From assembly GCA_012514145.1 (NCBI GenBank), contig JAAZAV010000014.1, positions 1 through 64,000 of the forward strand: a stretch of 64,000 nucleotides of DNA, in the 5' to 3' direction. The stretch comes from Clostridiales bacterium (GTDB taxonomy: Bacteria; Bacillota; Clostridia; Oscillospirales; CAG-272). The stretch's first letter is position 1; each line of letters opens with the position of its first letter. Positions 8,018-17,347 of this stretch are shown piece by piece. The notes beneath the pieces were generated by a model. The model was not told the DNA's origin. It ran no database searches and saw only the letters and a list, made by a program, of their open reading frames with translations. The translations under genes and the position numbers were made by a program.

Positions 8018-9187
8018 TTATTTTCTGAGTTTTTTTACGAACGCTTCCATGCGCTCCAATGCTTCGGTAATATGCCGCACCGAATATGCATACGATACGC
8101 GTGCAAAACCCTCCCCGCAGCTGCCAAAAGCTGTGCCCGGAACAATCGCAACTCTTTCCTCATAAAGCAGACGCTCACAGAATTCTTCACACGGCATACC
8201 GAATTTACCGATTTCCGGGAATACATAGAAAGCACCTTCCGGCTCGAAGCAGTCAATACCGATCGAACGAAAACCGCTGACTATAAGGCGACGGCGGCGG
8301 TTATACTCCTCAACCATATATACGATATCATCATCACCGTTCCTTAGTGCTTCCAAAGCAGCATACTGGCTGACTGTCGGAGCGCACATTATGGCGAATT
8401 GATGAATCTTTAACATTTGGTAGGTAACCTCTGGAGGAGCGGCAGTGTACCCCAGTCTCCAACCGGTCATGGCATATGCCTTGGAAAAACCGTTTACAAC
8501 CACCGTTCTTTCGCGCATACCATCGAGACCGGCTATTGACACATGGCGTCTGCCGTAGGTTAATTCAGCATAGATCTCATCAGAGAGCACCATTATATTT
8601 GTATCACGGAGCACCTCTGCAATACCATCCAGTTCCGCGGCCGTCATTATTGCGCCGGTAGGATTATTCGGAAAAGGCAGCACAAGAAGCTTTGTGCACG
8701 GCGTAATCGCCGCTCTCAACGCATCGGGAGTGAGTTTAAAATTGTCTTCTGCTTTAGTGGTGATGATAACCGGAGTGCCGCACGCTAAGCGCGTAATCGG
8801 CTCATAGCATACAAAGCACGGTTCGGGGATGATAACTTCGTCACCGGGATTGACAAGCGCGCGTATTGTAATATCAATTGCCTCAGAGCCACCGACGGTA
8901 ACAATTAACTCGGTTTTCGGGTTATAGTTAAGCGAGAAGCGGCGGTTAAGGTATTTAGCGATCTCCTCACGCATGGAAAGAAGTCCGCTGTTTGAGGTGT
9001 AGTATGTCTTGCCCTGTTCGAGACTTTCAATAGCCGATTCGCGTATATGCCAGGGTGTTACAAAATCAGGCTGCCCCACGGTAAGTGAGACAACATCGTC
9101 CATCTCATCGAGAATATCAAAGAATTTGCGGATACCCGAGGGCTTTAGAGATACGGCGCGTTCGGACAGTATATTGCTGTAATCCAT
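8018..9187 (-). CDS. Pyridoxal-phosphate aminotransferase, class I/II (aspartate/aromatic type)
   Basis: 389 aa, fold type I. Visible elements are the N-terminal GQPDF motif, PNNPTGAI (173-180), DEIYAELTYG around 203, the PLP Schiff-base lysine K236 in NGFSKAYAMTGWRLGY, and the C-terminal region with the substrate-carboxylate arginine. Its ATG shares one base with the stop of the Lrp-family gene (TGATG), so they are translationally coupled. Pairing with an Lrp/AsnC regulator fits an amino-acid aminotransferase whose expression follows amino-acid supply. Substrate cannot be set from sequence. Confidence 0.9.
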   Translation of the reverse strand: MDYSNILSERAVSLKPSGIRKFFDILDEMDDVVSLTVGQPDFVTPWHIRESAIESLEQGKTYYTSNSGLLSMREEIAKYLNRRFSLNYNPKTELIVTVGGSEAIDITIRALVNPGDEVIIPEPCFVCYEPITRLACGTPVIITTKAEDNFKLTPDALRAAITPCTKLLVLPFPNNPTGAIMTAAELDGIAEVLRDTNIMVLSDEIYAELTYGRRHVSIAGLDGMRERTVVVNGFSKAYAMTGWRLGYTAAPPEVTYQMLKIHQFAIMCAPTVSQYAALEALRNGDDDIVYMVEEYNRRRRLIVSGFRSIGIDCFEPEGAFYVFPEIGKFGMPCEEFCERLLYEERVAIVPGTAFGSCGEGFARVSYAYSVRHITEALERMEAFVKKLRK

Positions 9188-9663
9188 CAGAACTCATGAC
9201 CTCTCTCGTCAACCTCGACCGAACCGTAAACAACTCCCTTGTCCTTGTATTTACGAAGCACAAAATGGGTGGCAGTCGACACAACCGACTCCATCGGAGC
9301 CAGCTTCTCGGCGACAAAATACGCAACCTCATTCATTGTACGACCCTCTATAAGCACTGCGAGGTCAAAGCTGCCGCTCATAAGGTAACAGTTTTTAACC
9401 TCATCATAGTTACTGATCTTCTCTGCTATCTTCTCGAAACCGCGGTCACGCTGAGGAGTAACCTTGAGCTCGATGAGCGCACTGACATTGCCGCGTTCAG
9501 TTTTGTCCCAATCGATAATAGTCTTATAACCAAGTATAACCCCATCGCGCTCAAATGACCTGATAAGATCGCGGATATCTCCTACTTCTTTATCAAGCAT
9601 TACTGCCAGCTGTTCGGGTGTAAGTCTGCTGTCATCCTCAAGCAATTCAAGTATTGTCTTCAT
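9187..9663 (-). CDS. Lrp/AsnC family transcriptional regulator
   Basis: 158 aa. The N-terminal HTH reads LEDDSRLTPEQLAVMLDKEV, followed by the C-terminal RAM ligand domain (about 70-150). ATG at 9663 is chosen because AGGAG lies nine bases upstream; an earlier in-frame start at 9705 would add 14 non-homologous residues and overlap the preceding gene. It sits between a PHP phosphoesterase and an aminotransferase in one operon and probably senses an amino acid made or used by the aminotransferase (inference). Confidence 0.92.
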   Translation of the reverse strand: MKTILELLEDDSRLTPEQLAVMLDKEVGDIRDLIRSFERDGVILGYKTIIDWDKTERGNVSALIELKVTPQRDRGFEKIAEKISNYDEVKNCYLMSGSFDLAVLIEGRTMNEVAYFVAEKLAPMESVVSTATHFVLRKYKDKGVVYGSVEVDERGHEF

Positions 9664-9676
9664 AATCAATCTCCTG

Positions 9677-10465
9677 TCATATCGTATCCGGCTCGAATAT
9701 CTCAAGTCCGCCGATTCTTTGTGTCATCTCATAAGCGTATTCAAGCCCGGCGCCAACATCATGCGCGCGATGCGCATCTGAACCAAGTACCACCAGACGT
9801 CCTCCGCACTCTCGCCAAAAACGCACCAGTTCCTCCTCGGGCAGTGTCATACCGAGAGCGTTTCTCAGCCCCGAGGTGTTTATTTCAAGCGGAATTCCAC
9901 GCGCTATGAGAACATCGTATACTTCACTGATCTTGTCATAATACCGCGTTATATCAAGCTTGCGACCTGCAAGACGCATATAACGCAACGGATAGGTAAG
10001 ATGTGCGAGTGCTGATAAATATGGTTCGCCAGCAAGCAGTTTTGTCTCCTGAAGCGCGCGATCAAACAGCTCTCCGAGCAGTCCCTGCGGCATGCTTTCA
10101 TACTTCATAAATGAGAAGTCCGGTACATCCTGCAGATTGTGCAAGGCGCCGAGCACATATTCATAACCAAAGGTTTCAACCAACTCGCGTGATTTTATCG
10201 GCTCAAGGTGACACTGACCGAGTTCAACACCCATTATCACCCTGAGCCTGCCTGCATACCGCTTTTTTACCGCGGCAAGCTCCTCGGCATATTTCTCCGC
10301 TTCGTAGGGCGGGTATATACCCTTAACCACACAGTCAATATCGTTATGATCGGTTACGGCGATTCCCGCCAGCCCTTTTGCCAACGCTGCCTCGCAGAGC
10401 GATTCAATGCTTTCTCTGCCGTCAAACGACCAGTGACTGTGGGTGTGCATGTCAAAGAATTTCAA
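9677..10465 (-). CDS. PHP-domain phosphoesterase, histidinol-phosphatase-like
   Basis: 262 aa. Metal-binding residues of the PHP fold are visible: FDMHTHSHWSFDG at the N-terminus, VTDHND near 38, GVELG near 100, GALHN near 130, and GSDAH near 228. The reading start is TTG at 10465 with GGTG upstream; ATG six codons in would cut into the first metal motif. Members hydrolyse histidinol phosphate or other small phosphoesters. With no his genes nearby, the substrate stays open. It is first in the operon with the Lrp regulator and aminotransferase. Confidence 0.85.
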   Translation of the reverse strand: MKFFDMHTHSHWSFDGRESIESLCEAALAKGLAGIAVTDHNDIDCVVKGIYPPYEAEKYAEELAAVKKRYAGRLRVIMGVELGQCHLEPIKSRELVETFGYEYVLGALHNLQDVPDFSFMKYESMPQGLLGELFDRALQETKLLAGEPYLSALAHLTYPLRYMRLAGRKLDITRYYDKISEVYDVLIARGIPLEINTSGLRNALGMTLPEEELVRFWRECGGRLVVLGSDAHRAHDVGAGLEYAYEMTQRIGGLEIFEPDTI

Positions 10466-10501
10466 AGCTTCACCATTTCCTTAAATGCGTTCTGAATGTT
10501 T

Positions 10502-10530
10502 ATTATATCATCATCGTTTTGATTTGTACA
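10502..10530 (-). promoter_or_regulatory. Probable promoter of the PHP-lrp-aminotransferase operon
   Basis: On the minus strand, TGTACA (weak -35), a 17-bp spacer and a consensus TATAAT lie about 40 bases upstream of the TTG start. Confidence 0.5.
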
Positions 10531-10571
10531 CAAATTTTTTGTTAACATTATCAACCGCCTGAAAACAAATA

Positions 10572-10600
10572 CGCGTCCGGGCGTGTTTCACCCGGACGCG
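10572..10600 (-). terminator. Terminator after solute-binding protein 1
   Basis: A perfect 10-bp stem (CGCGTCCGGG paired with CCCGGACGCG) with a 9-nt loop. On the minus strand it is followed by TATTTGTTTT. It lies just downstream of the lipoprotein stop. Confidence 0.85.
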
Positions 10601-10618
10601 ATGTGCTTGTTGTTTTAG

Positions 10619-12100
10619 TCAGTCTGCATAGTTTTTGATAATATCATCATAAACCTTGTCAAGTATCGTCTGGGCAGCAGTTACGTTTGCGGCATAATAA
10701 GAGGCGAGATCCGTATTCTTATTGCCGGCGGTATTGCCGATCAGATACGCCATCTTATTGCCGTTACCGAAGTTCCAGTTAAAGTCATAAACAAGCGAAC
10801 TGCGCATCAGTTTGAACATATCGAAAGATTCCTCATCGCGCAGATATTTACTCTCAAATATTACATCAAAGAGTACTGGTGTTATCTGACAGTAGGACTC
10901 CGCCGACATGGCTTCAAGCATAACCCCGACAAATTCTTCGTCGGTGATATCCGCGGCAAGCAGCAACATCTGTGAACTGGCAAGCGTCTTATATCCATCC
11001 TGGTTTTCATCATACTTAGGCAGCGGAGTTATACCAAATTCCTGCTCCATGTCGCGAAGCTGTGTCAGCTTGGAGGTCTGGGTATGCATCGCCATTGCCT
11101 GTCCGGCAGCGAACATAACGCAGATTTCGTTGACTACTTTTGTCCTGTAAGAGCGATTGTCATCGTAGAGCAGCGAGTAGTATTTGTCGATAACGCTCTG
11201 CATCTTATCGCTCATAATACCTTCAAGCGTAGGTCTGCCATCGCTTCCGATTGTCGCCATGGTCATGCCGTTGGAGTGGATCAGCCGCGTCATTGATGAA
11301 AGGTTAGCGTCGATAACCATACCATAACGGTCAACCTCGGTATACTGCCCGTCACCATTCAGGTCTTCGGTAATATCTTTTGTTATCCGGGCAAGATAGT
11401 CCCATGTCCAGCTGCCGTCATGCACCTTTTCGTAGGGATATTCAATACTATGGTTGTCCATAATCTCTTTGTTGAAATATACAACATCGACATACACATA
11501 AACAATGTCGCTGACTGCGGTCAGCAATACGCCCTCGACTTCAAGATTCTCACGTATCGATTGATTCCACCATGGCTTTGTCAGATCGATAATCGGTATC
11601 TTGTTGAAATCATAAAGCACGCCGTCGGCTATTGCACCGTTGAAGCCTCCGTACATATGGTTTATACAGAGCTGATATGCACCGTCGCCTGCAAGCACCG
11701 AGCTCTTCATTGCCGCAATCGGTTTGTCGTAATCGCCGCCGGCACTGAAATATGTTATGTCGGTGTTAAAACGCTCATTTACCTTTGAGTCACGGTTAAA
11801 TACCGCATCGTTCAGCAGGTCTCCGTTAAGCTCGTCCACATGATATGGCCAGGTTGGTCCGAGCTGGTCATCAGACAGCACTATCGAAAACACCTTGCCG
11901 TTAAAGTCATATTCGCCTATGCCGTCCTTAATCTCTGTTTCTTCATCCACAGCTTCGGATGTGGTTTCAACTGAATCTGCCGGCGCGGTTGTCGAAACAG
12001 ACGCATCTGCATCGCTGCCGCCTCCGGCGCAGGACACGGCAGCAGCAAGAATGGATAACAGCAGCGGTATGACAATAATACGGATTTTTGATTTTCTCAT
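10619..12100 (-). CDS. Extracellular solute-binding lipoprotein 1
   Basis: A periplasmic-binding-protein-like (family-1 type) sugar-binding lipoprotein, 493 aa. The signal peptide ends in the lipobox AVSC with C24 lipidated, followed by a Ser/Thr/Asp/Glu-rich linker. It shares with six paralogues in this window the N-terminal block NGKVFSI...NDAVFNRDSKVNERF, a KPWWNQ motif, and a calcium-loop motif DLNGDGQYTEVDRYG near 250. ATG is preceded by GAGG. It is divergent from a glycoside-hydrolase-like gene and probably binds the oligosaccharide that enzyme degrades (inference). No permease gene is adjacent. Confidence 0.88.
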   Translation of the reverse strand: MRKSKIRIIVIPLLLSILAAAVSCAGGGSDADASVSTTAPADSVETTSEAVDEETEIKDGIGEYDFNGKVFSIVLSDDQLGPTWPYHVDELNGDLLNDAVFNRDSKVNERFNTDITYFSAGGDYDKPIAAMKSSVLAGDGAYQLCINHMYGGFNGAIADGVLYDFNKIPIIDLTKPWWNQSIRENLEVEGVLLTAVSDIVYVYVDVVYFNKEIMDNHSIEYPYEKVHDGSWTWDYLARITKDITEDLNGDGQYTEVDRYGMVIDANLSSMTRLIHSNGMTMATIGSDGRPTLEGIMSDKMQSVIDKYYSLLYDDNRSYRTKVVNEICVMFAAGQAMAMHTQTSKLTQLRDMEQEFGITPLPKYDENQDGYKTLASSQMLLLAADITDEEFVGVMLEAMSAESYCQITPVLFDVIFESKYLRDEESFDMFKLMRSSLVYDFNWNFGNGNKMAYLIGNTAGNKNTDLASYYAANVTAAQTILDKVYDDIIKNYAD

Positions 12101-12133
12101 TCTTTCAACCTCACATTAAACTAATATATGTGG

Positions 12134-12162
12134 ATTATATCACTGCGCAGTTGTTCTTACAA
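12134..12162 (-). promoter_or_regulatory. Promoter of solute-binding protein 1
   Basis: Minus strand TTGTAA, 17-bp spacer, TATAAT. It is back to back with the promoter of the divergent glycosidase gene; only 23 bp separate the two -35 boxes. Confidence 0.7.
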
Positions 12163-12185
12163 GACGTAATTCTTAATATTTCTTC

Positions 12186-12214
12186 TTGAAACACAGACTG
12201 CCCGGATGTATAAT
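12186..12214 (+). promoter_or_regulatory. Promoter of the DUF6259-like glycosidase
   Basis: TTGAAA at 12186-12191, 17-bp spacer, TATAAT at 12209-12214, 38 bases before the ATG at 12253. Confidence 0.75.
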
Positions 12215-12252
12215 ATTGCTGAAACATATTTAAGATATGGGGTGTATGCATT

Positions 12253-14388
12253 ATGATTGATATAGCATTTCGCAAGGACGGAGGCATTTTGCGCCTTAAC
12301 GGCGAATATCCCGACGGTACAAAGTTACGCTTCTCCTCAGGACATGATCCGCTTTTTCGTCTGAGACTCCTGCGCAACGGCGAGTTTACGATTGTCACAT
12401 CGTCAGAGGCAGGAAATTGCACAAAATCAAAATCCAGAGATATAATAATACTACGCTTCGCCGATTTTAAAACTGCTCCCGGATTATCTGTTACATGCAG
12501 CGTCAGACACACAGATGATGATTCACTTGAATGGGGACTTGAACTGTCAAACGACAGTGATTATACAATTGATCTTGCCGAGTATCCGTGCATATCAATC
12601 CCATCGCTGCCTGATCCGGAAAAATCCGATGGCTTCAGGGTATTCATTCCCAAAACCGAGGGAATCGAGACTTATCGGCTGGCAAAGATCGATCCTGTTG
12701 CCGCATTGAAGCAGTATTCATATCAATCTATCTATCCAGGCGTTGCGTCTATGCAGTACCTTGCGTGGTACAATAACGAGAAAGGCTTTTACTTTGCAGC
12801 GCACGACATTTCCGGTATGCCCAAAAACATCCGCGCCTATCGGGATGAAAATAACACATACCTGTCAATGGCATCCTTCCCCGGTGTGCTGCCTCATACA
12901 ACGTTGTCTCTTCCCTACCCGACCGTCACCGCTCTGACAGGCGGCGGATGGGAGTCGTCCGCCGAATTATACCGTCACTTTATTGAAACCTCCGGCTTCC
13001 CGCTGCCGAAGAAGCTTGCAGTTGACGACAGCCTTCCCGAATGGTACCGAAGTCAGCCAATTGTTGTAATCTACCCGCCGCGGAGTGTTCGGGGTACAGG
13101 TTACTATGGTCCCAACGAGTTTTATCCCTATGAGCGCGGCATGAAATATATAAACGAGCTGTCGGACGAACTGGGCGGAGTTAAAATCTTTGTATTTCTC
13201 ACCTACTGGGAAGGCTCCGCTCCCTGGGCGCCGCCGTTCAACTGGCCGCCATTCGGTGATGTTGAAAGCTTCCGAAATTATGTAAAAATGCTGCATAACG
13301 CCGGACATTATATCGGTCTTTATGGCAGCGGTCTGAACTGGACCGACAAGTCACTGCTTGTTGACTACGATATGACCGAATACCGTGAAAGCCATAACAT
13401 CGCCGACACTTTCTGTGTCAAGCCCGACGGTGAGTATTATCCGGGCGCCTGCGGCAGTATACGCACCGGGCATCATATGTGTCCGGGAGTTAAGGTAACA
13501 CGAGACATTGCCACGGAACAGACTGAGAAGATTTTTGCCGAGGGGGTAGACTTCTTCCAGCTGTTCGACCAGGATCTCGGCGGATTCGGATGTCCCTGCT
13601 ACTCACCCTACCACGGTCACCCTCCGGTATTCGGTGCCTGGCTCACTGGAACCACCAGCAAGCTTTATGCGAAACTGAGTGAGATGGGCGGCGGAAAAGC
13701 CTTTATCGGCACTGAAGATACCTGTGCCGACTGGCATATGCGGTACCTGCGCTTCAATGACAACCGCCGCGGTTTCTTCGACATGAACGCCCGGGCGGTT
13801 CCCGCCTTTCAGTATGTAAACCACGAATATGTCAATAACTTCTTAGGTAATCTCTGCGGCTTCAAAGCCAACATCGGACTTGAAGGCAACGATGACTGGT
13901 TTATATACTCAATGGCATACGCAACCGCAAACGGAGATCTTATGTCCTTCCCGATAAAGAGCGGCGGTGAAATCCACTGGGAATGGGGAATGGACTGGCT
14001 CACTCCCGGACCGAACCGCGCCGATGCTGTCGCATGCATCTCGAATTATCAGGCTTTTCGCACCGGTGTCGCCGAGAAATACCTTTTCGGCGGACGCATG
14101 GAGCGCGCATATCCAATAGCAGTATCTGGGGAACCCTACATAATACACTGTGTAAAAAATCCTGATCTCGACCAAACCCACTCCTATGTTCAGACTGCGA
14201 GATGGCGTTCGGCTGACGGATATGAGGCACAGGTACTGGTAAGTTTCTCACGCACCGAGCGTACCGTTAAGCTCAATGCGCATGCAAAGCGCATCCTTAC
14301 TGCTGACGGAAAACTGCCGTTCACGGTTGAGGATGGTATTACGACCGTTAAGCTGCCGCCGTTTACTGCGGCATTGGCTGAACTTTGA
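12253..14388 (+). CDS. DUF6259-like glycoside hydrolase-related protein
   Basis: 711 aa, no signal peptide, so probably cytoplasmic. It has an N-terminal beta-sandwich (about 1-260), a TIM-barrel-like centre (about 270-620) and a C-terminal beta domain. The barrel holds IFVFLTYWEGSAPWAPP near 315, an internal HNAGHYIGLYGSG strand, and FFQLFDQDLGG near 436, where the Asp pair is at the position of a clan GH-D type nucleophile. These resemble DUF6259 proteins, which are related to alpha-galactosidase-type barrels. The substrate is unknown and activity is inferred. Ribosome site GGGGTG precedes the ATG. It is divergent from solute-binding lipoprotein 1, which suggests co-regulated capture and cleavage of one glycan. 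Confidence 0.7.
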   Translation: MIDIAFRKDGGILRLNGEYPDGTKLRFSSGHDPLFRLRLLRNGEFTIVTSSEAGNCTKSKSRDIIILRFADFKTAPGLSVTCSVRHTDDDSLEWGLELSNDSDYTIDLAEYPCISIPSLPDPEKSDGFRVFIPKTEGIETYRLAKIDPVAALKQYSYQSIYPGVASMQYLAWYNNEKGFYFAAHDISGMPKNIRAYRDENNTYLSMASFPGVLPHTTLSLPYPTVTALTGGGWESSAELYRHFIETSGFPLPKKLAVDDSLPEWYRSQPIVVIYPPRSVRGTGYYGPNEFYPYERGMKYINELSDELGGVKIFVFLTYWEGSAPWAPPFNWPPFGDVESFRNYVKMLHNAGHYIGLYGSGLNWTDKSLLVDYDMTEYRESHNIADTFCVKPDGEYYPGACGSIRTGHHMCPGVKVTRDIATEQTEKIFAEGVDFFQLFDQDLGGFGCPCYSPYHGHPPVFGAWLTGTTSKLYAKLSEMGGGKAFIGTEDTCADWHMRYLRFNDNRRGFFDMNARAVPAFQYVNHEYVNNFLGNLCGFKANIGLEGNDDWFIYSMAYATANGDLMSFPIKSGGEIHWEWGMDWLTPGPNRADAVACISNYQAFRTGVAEKYLFGGRMERAYPIAVSGEPYIIHCVKNPDLDQTHSYVQTARWRSADGYEAQVLVSFSRTERTVKLNAHAKRILTADGKLPFTVEDGITTVKLPPFTAALAEL

Positions 14389-14630
14389 CAATATTATGAC
14401 ATGAACATCATGATTCTAAATTATCAGTAACCTCTGGAATAGCATCATAAGCGACACACATACCTGTAACACTAGTATAACCAGCATGGTTTAGACATAA
14501 AGAAATTCAATATTCGCCGAGACAGACTCTTTGCAGTCTGATTAATAATCAATTAAAATTAACACAGAACCAACGCCTTCAACACGCTGGTCCCAAATTA
14601 TAATTCTTGATTTTTATACCGACTCTGTAT

Positions 14631-15983
14631 TTAACTCTTTATCATTGGCTGGGCTTCTTCGACAATCTTACGGTATGGCGCTGTCATGCCCTCGTTCATT
14701 CGGTTGCCCATCTTCGCTCTGACCTTCGGATTTCGGACAAGCGCGCCTAATAAGCACATTTTTAACATCATAAAACGCTTCTTCTGCGGGAAATCGTATA
14801 TACCGTGAGCCTTATAATACTTGTGGTCTGCTTTCATAAGTCCACGCATAACCCAGATAAGATCGCGGAATATTTTCATGCCGCCGACACCATAGAATCT
14901 GCGGGGCTGCGTATAACGATTTTCTAACACATACTTAAGCATGGGCACCATCATACTCATGCTCTCATGATTGTATGCCACACCTGCAAGGAAGTTATGA
15001 CCCACATCGCAGCGTGCCTCGATGAGAGTGCGCAGGTTATGCTCCGCTTCGTAATCGCCGTTAACGATATAGCCGAAAGGTTTACCCGCTGTGACGGTAC
15101 GGTGTCCATTGCAGAACTGTCGGTCATCATAGGTTTTGAATGTTTCGCCCATGCTGTGATTGCGGATCGTAAAGGCAAGGACAATTGCGTCGGCATTCTG
15201 TATTTCTTCCCGAAGGAAGCTGTCAAAGCCATCCTTATACACGCATTTACCGTCAGCGGCACAGTTAAAGCATCCGAGACAACCACCGTCGAATTTGTAT
15301 TCTGCAATGTTTACAAGTCTTGTTTTATATACAAAACCATGCCTGAAATCTTCGATCATGGCTGCAAGACGTGTGTCGCCATCCCTCAGATCGGCTACGA
15401 TGACAGTATCGAATTTATCTGACTTATCGCTGCTGACACCATCTTCAAAGACAGAGACATACTCGGGTATCGTACGGGAAACTGCCTGAGGCGGGGACTC
15501 ATATATGCCATGTTCAGCGCAATGGGAAACATATGCAAAAAAATTATCCGCGTCACACTGCCCCCGCTTGGACAGCAGATCGTCCATATCAGCCGAGAGA
15601 CCATGTATCACCTTCATGCCCATGTCATGACAGTTATCCTCAATATAACGATGAGCTGTCATGTCGTAAAAGTGCTTGGATGTGGTCAGTTGTGTTGCGA
15701 ATTTGCCTGAGAAATCAATGCCCGATGCCTTCATAAGCACTATGAATCTATGCATCTGGGAAGGAGCCAGGAAGGTATATACAGGGTATGCAAATATTAT
15801 AAGTTCCGCCTTTATAAGTGCCGATGCAGGTTCGGAAAAATCCTTCTCCCATGCACGTATACGCGTACCTATGTTCAGATATATCATTTCGTTCCCGGGG
15901 AACCGTTTTTCAATATACTTCACTGTCTGCAGCGTGATGCTGTAATTCCCGGCAGGCGAGCCATTTAGTACGCATATTATCAT
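14631..15983 (-). CDS. Tandem flavodoxin-fold NAD(P)H:FMN oxidoreductase-like protein with Cys cluster
   Basis: 450 aa with two flavodoxin-like halves. The first starts at the N-terminus with the FMN phosphate loop LNGSPAGNYS and has IFAYPVYTF near 88, typical of NADPH-dependent FMN reductases. The second starts near 205 (TVIVADLRDGDTR) and holds CLGCFNCAADGKC near 250, the Cys arrangement of iron-sulfur flavoproteins, then ADAIVLAFTIRN. The C-terminal 110 residues are basic and partly hydrophobic. Ribosome site AAGGAGG is strong. It lies 41 nt downstream of the Eis-like acetyltransferase on the same strand, so probably one operon. A role in electron transfer or reduction of a small molecule is likely; the substrate is unknown. 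Confidence 0.75.
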   Translation of the reverse strand: MIICVLNGSPAGNYSITLQTVKYIEKRFPGNEMIYLNIGTRIRAWEKDFSEPASALIKAELIIFAYPVYTFLAPSQMHRFIVLMKASGIDFSGKFATQLTTSKHFYDMTAHRYIEDNCHDMGMKVIHGLSADMDDLLSKRGQCDADNFFAYVSHCAEHGIYESPPQAVSRTIPEYVSVFEDGVSSDKSDKFDTVIVADLRDGDTRLAAMIEDFRHGFVYKTRLVNIAEYKFDGGCLGCFNCAADGKCVYKDGFDSFLREEIQNADAIVLAFTIRNHSMGETFKTYDDRQFCNGHRTVTAGKPFGYIVNGDYEAEHNLRTLIEARCDVGHNFLAGVAYNHESMSMMVPMLKYVLENRYTQPRRFYGVGGMKIFRDLIWVMRGLMKADHKYYKAHGIYDFPQKKRFMMLKMCLLGALVRNPKVRAKMGNRMNEGMTAPYRKIVEEAQPMIKS

Positions 15984-16024
15984 ACATTCCTCCTTGAATT
16001 AAACGAAGATGTCAGACCATAAAA

Positions 16025-17188
16025 TCAGAAGCGGTCAAAGACATGCAACTTGCGCTTCGGGAAGGCTTCAAAGAAATCGGTTGTATCACAGGTCTGAGTA
16101 ATTCCAGGCAAATATGCAGCGGTATCGGGCGTATAAGCATCACTGCCCATCATAATCAGAGTAAGAGCCGGAATCTCAGCCTCGATATCAAAGTGCCCGT
16201 CTTTTCTGAGTGAAACCTCAGCCTTGCCGTAAGCATACTCAACATCGAAGATACCGCGATTCCATTCCAGTGTATCGTTTACCTTGAGGCTGAAATGTCC
16301 GGAACGATTTGGGTAGGAATTAGCTTCGAGAAGCGGCTTAACCTGAAGTACGCGGCCCATACCCCAGTTTCCTATTCCGTAATCGTAATTCGAATAGTGT
16401 CTGAATATATAATCCACCTCGGATATTTCGGGCAAATCCCTGAATCTTATTGCACCTACCTGCCCTTCGAAAATGCGCAGGAATCCGATTATACCGCGAA
16501 GCGCCTCGGGATCGGTGTATGCCAGCTCGCCTACCTTCAATTCTCCTTCATCAATATTGACTGTAGCATAGGCGCGTCCTTTCCAGATGTATGTGGATTT
16601 GCGGCTTTTGAAAGGATCCGGCGAATAAAGGTCTCTGTAATGGTCACTTGCAGTACGCCGGTACATAGCATTGAAGCGAGAGGCAAATTCATTGTAGATC
16701 TCGGTTATTGTCTGCAGTTGGCTGTCGCTGCCGGTGTAAAGTTCGCCGTCGGTATTCCGCTCGGCAACGCTCAGATCGTTTATCGGAACCTTCATAGTTC
16801 TGCGCATGGTCATTCGCTCGTAGCCAAACTGTCTGTAGTAGGTATGTGAAAAAGGATAGAGGTAACTTGTAACCCATCCACGTTCGGGCACCAGGCGGAA
16901 TATCTCGTCAAATATTGCTCTGATACAACCGCTCCGACGGTACTGAGGAAGAGTTGATACACCTCCGATACCAACCGCCGGAAAGACGCTTCCGCAGTAG
17001 TAGCTTTCGGCGGGCACCGGTGTTATTTTTGCTGCCAGGGTCTCGTTGTCATCGAGAAATGCACCGATTACCTCGTTATTGAGTTCTTCTCCTTTTTTAG
17101 CTTCGATATCAAGCGAAACATTGAAGGCAATGCTGCTTACCATAGCTGCTTTGTATGCTTCATCCGGTCGAATTCTTCTGATTATCAT
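16025..17188 (-). CDS. GNAT-family N-acetyltransferase, Eis type
   Basis: 387 aa, close to the length of mycobacterial Eis. The N-terminal GNAT domain has the acetyl-CoA segment VGGVSTLPQYRRSGCIRA-like around 75-92 (here GIGGVSTLPQYRRSGCIRA), then a second GNAT-like domain and a C-terminal SCP2-like domain. The protein ends in ...FDRF: in Eis proteins the terminal Phe carboxylate is the catalytic base, and that end is conserved here. Family members acetylate amines such as aminoglycosides or other cationic metabolites; the natural substrate here is unknown. GAGAGGTAG precedes the ATG. Confidence 0.85.
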   Translation of the reverse strand: MIIRRIRPDEAYKAAMVSSIAFNVSLDIEAKKGEELNNEVIGAFLDDNETLAAKITPVPAESYYCGSVFPAVGIGGVSTLPQYRRSGCIRAIFDEIFRLVPERGWVTSYLYPFSHTYYRQFGYERMTMRRTMKVPINDLSVAERNTDGELYTGSDSQLQTITEIYNEFASRFNAMYRRTASDHYRDLYSPDPFKSRKSTYIWKGRAYATVNIDEGELKVGELAYTDPEALRGIIGFLRIFEGQVGAIRFRDLPEISEVDYIFRHYSNYDYGIGNWGMGRVLQVKPLLEANSYPNRSGHFSLKVNDTLEWNRGIFDVEYAYGKAEVSLRKDGHFDIEAEIPALTLIMMGSDAYTPDTAAYLPGITQTCDTTDFFEAFPKRKLHVFDRF

Positions 17189-17232
17189 TATTATACTACC
17201 TCTCGTTACTTTGTTTTTCTGTGATCCTTCAC

Positions 17233-17261
17233 ATTATAATATATAAGTCTGCCGGTTGCAA
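17233..17261 (-). promoter_or_regulatory. Promoter of the Eis-like acetyltransferase operon
   Basis: Minus strand TTGCAA, 17-bp spacer, TATAAT, about 45 bases before the ATG. Confidence 0.7.
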
Positions 17262-17289
17262 GTATATTTTGATTTGCGCCCGTTGTTGC

Positions 17290-17318
17290 TTGACACTATG
17301 CCGAGGTTATGTTATCAT
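17290..17318 (+). promoter_or_regulatory. Promoter of the anSME gene
   Basis: TTGACA at 17290-17295, 17-bp spacer, TATCAT at 17313-17318, 30 bases before the ATG. Confidence 0.65.
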
Positions 17319-17347
17319 GCATGTGATTAGATCCTGAGTGTGGTTTT

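Noticed and set aside
14389-14630. Possible small RNA or gene between 14389 and 14630
   Set aside because: The stretch is AT-rich with no start plus ribosome site and no stable hairpin with a T-run; nothing could be supported.
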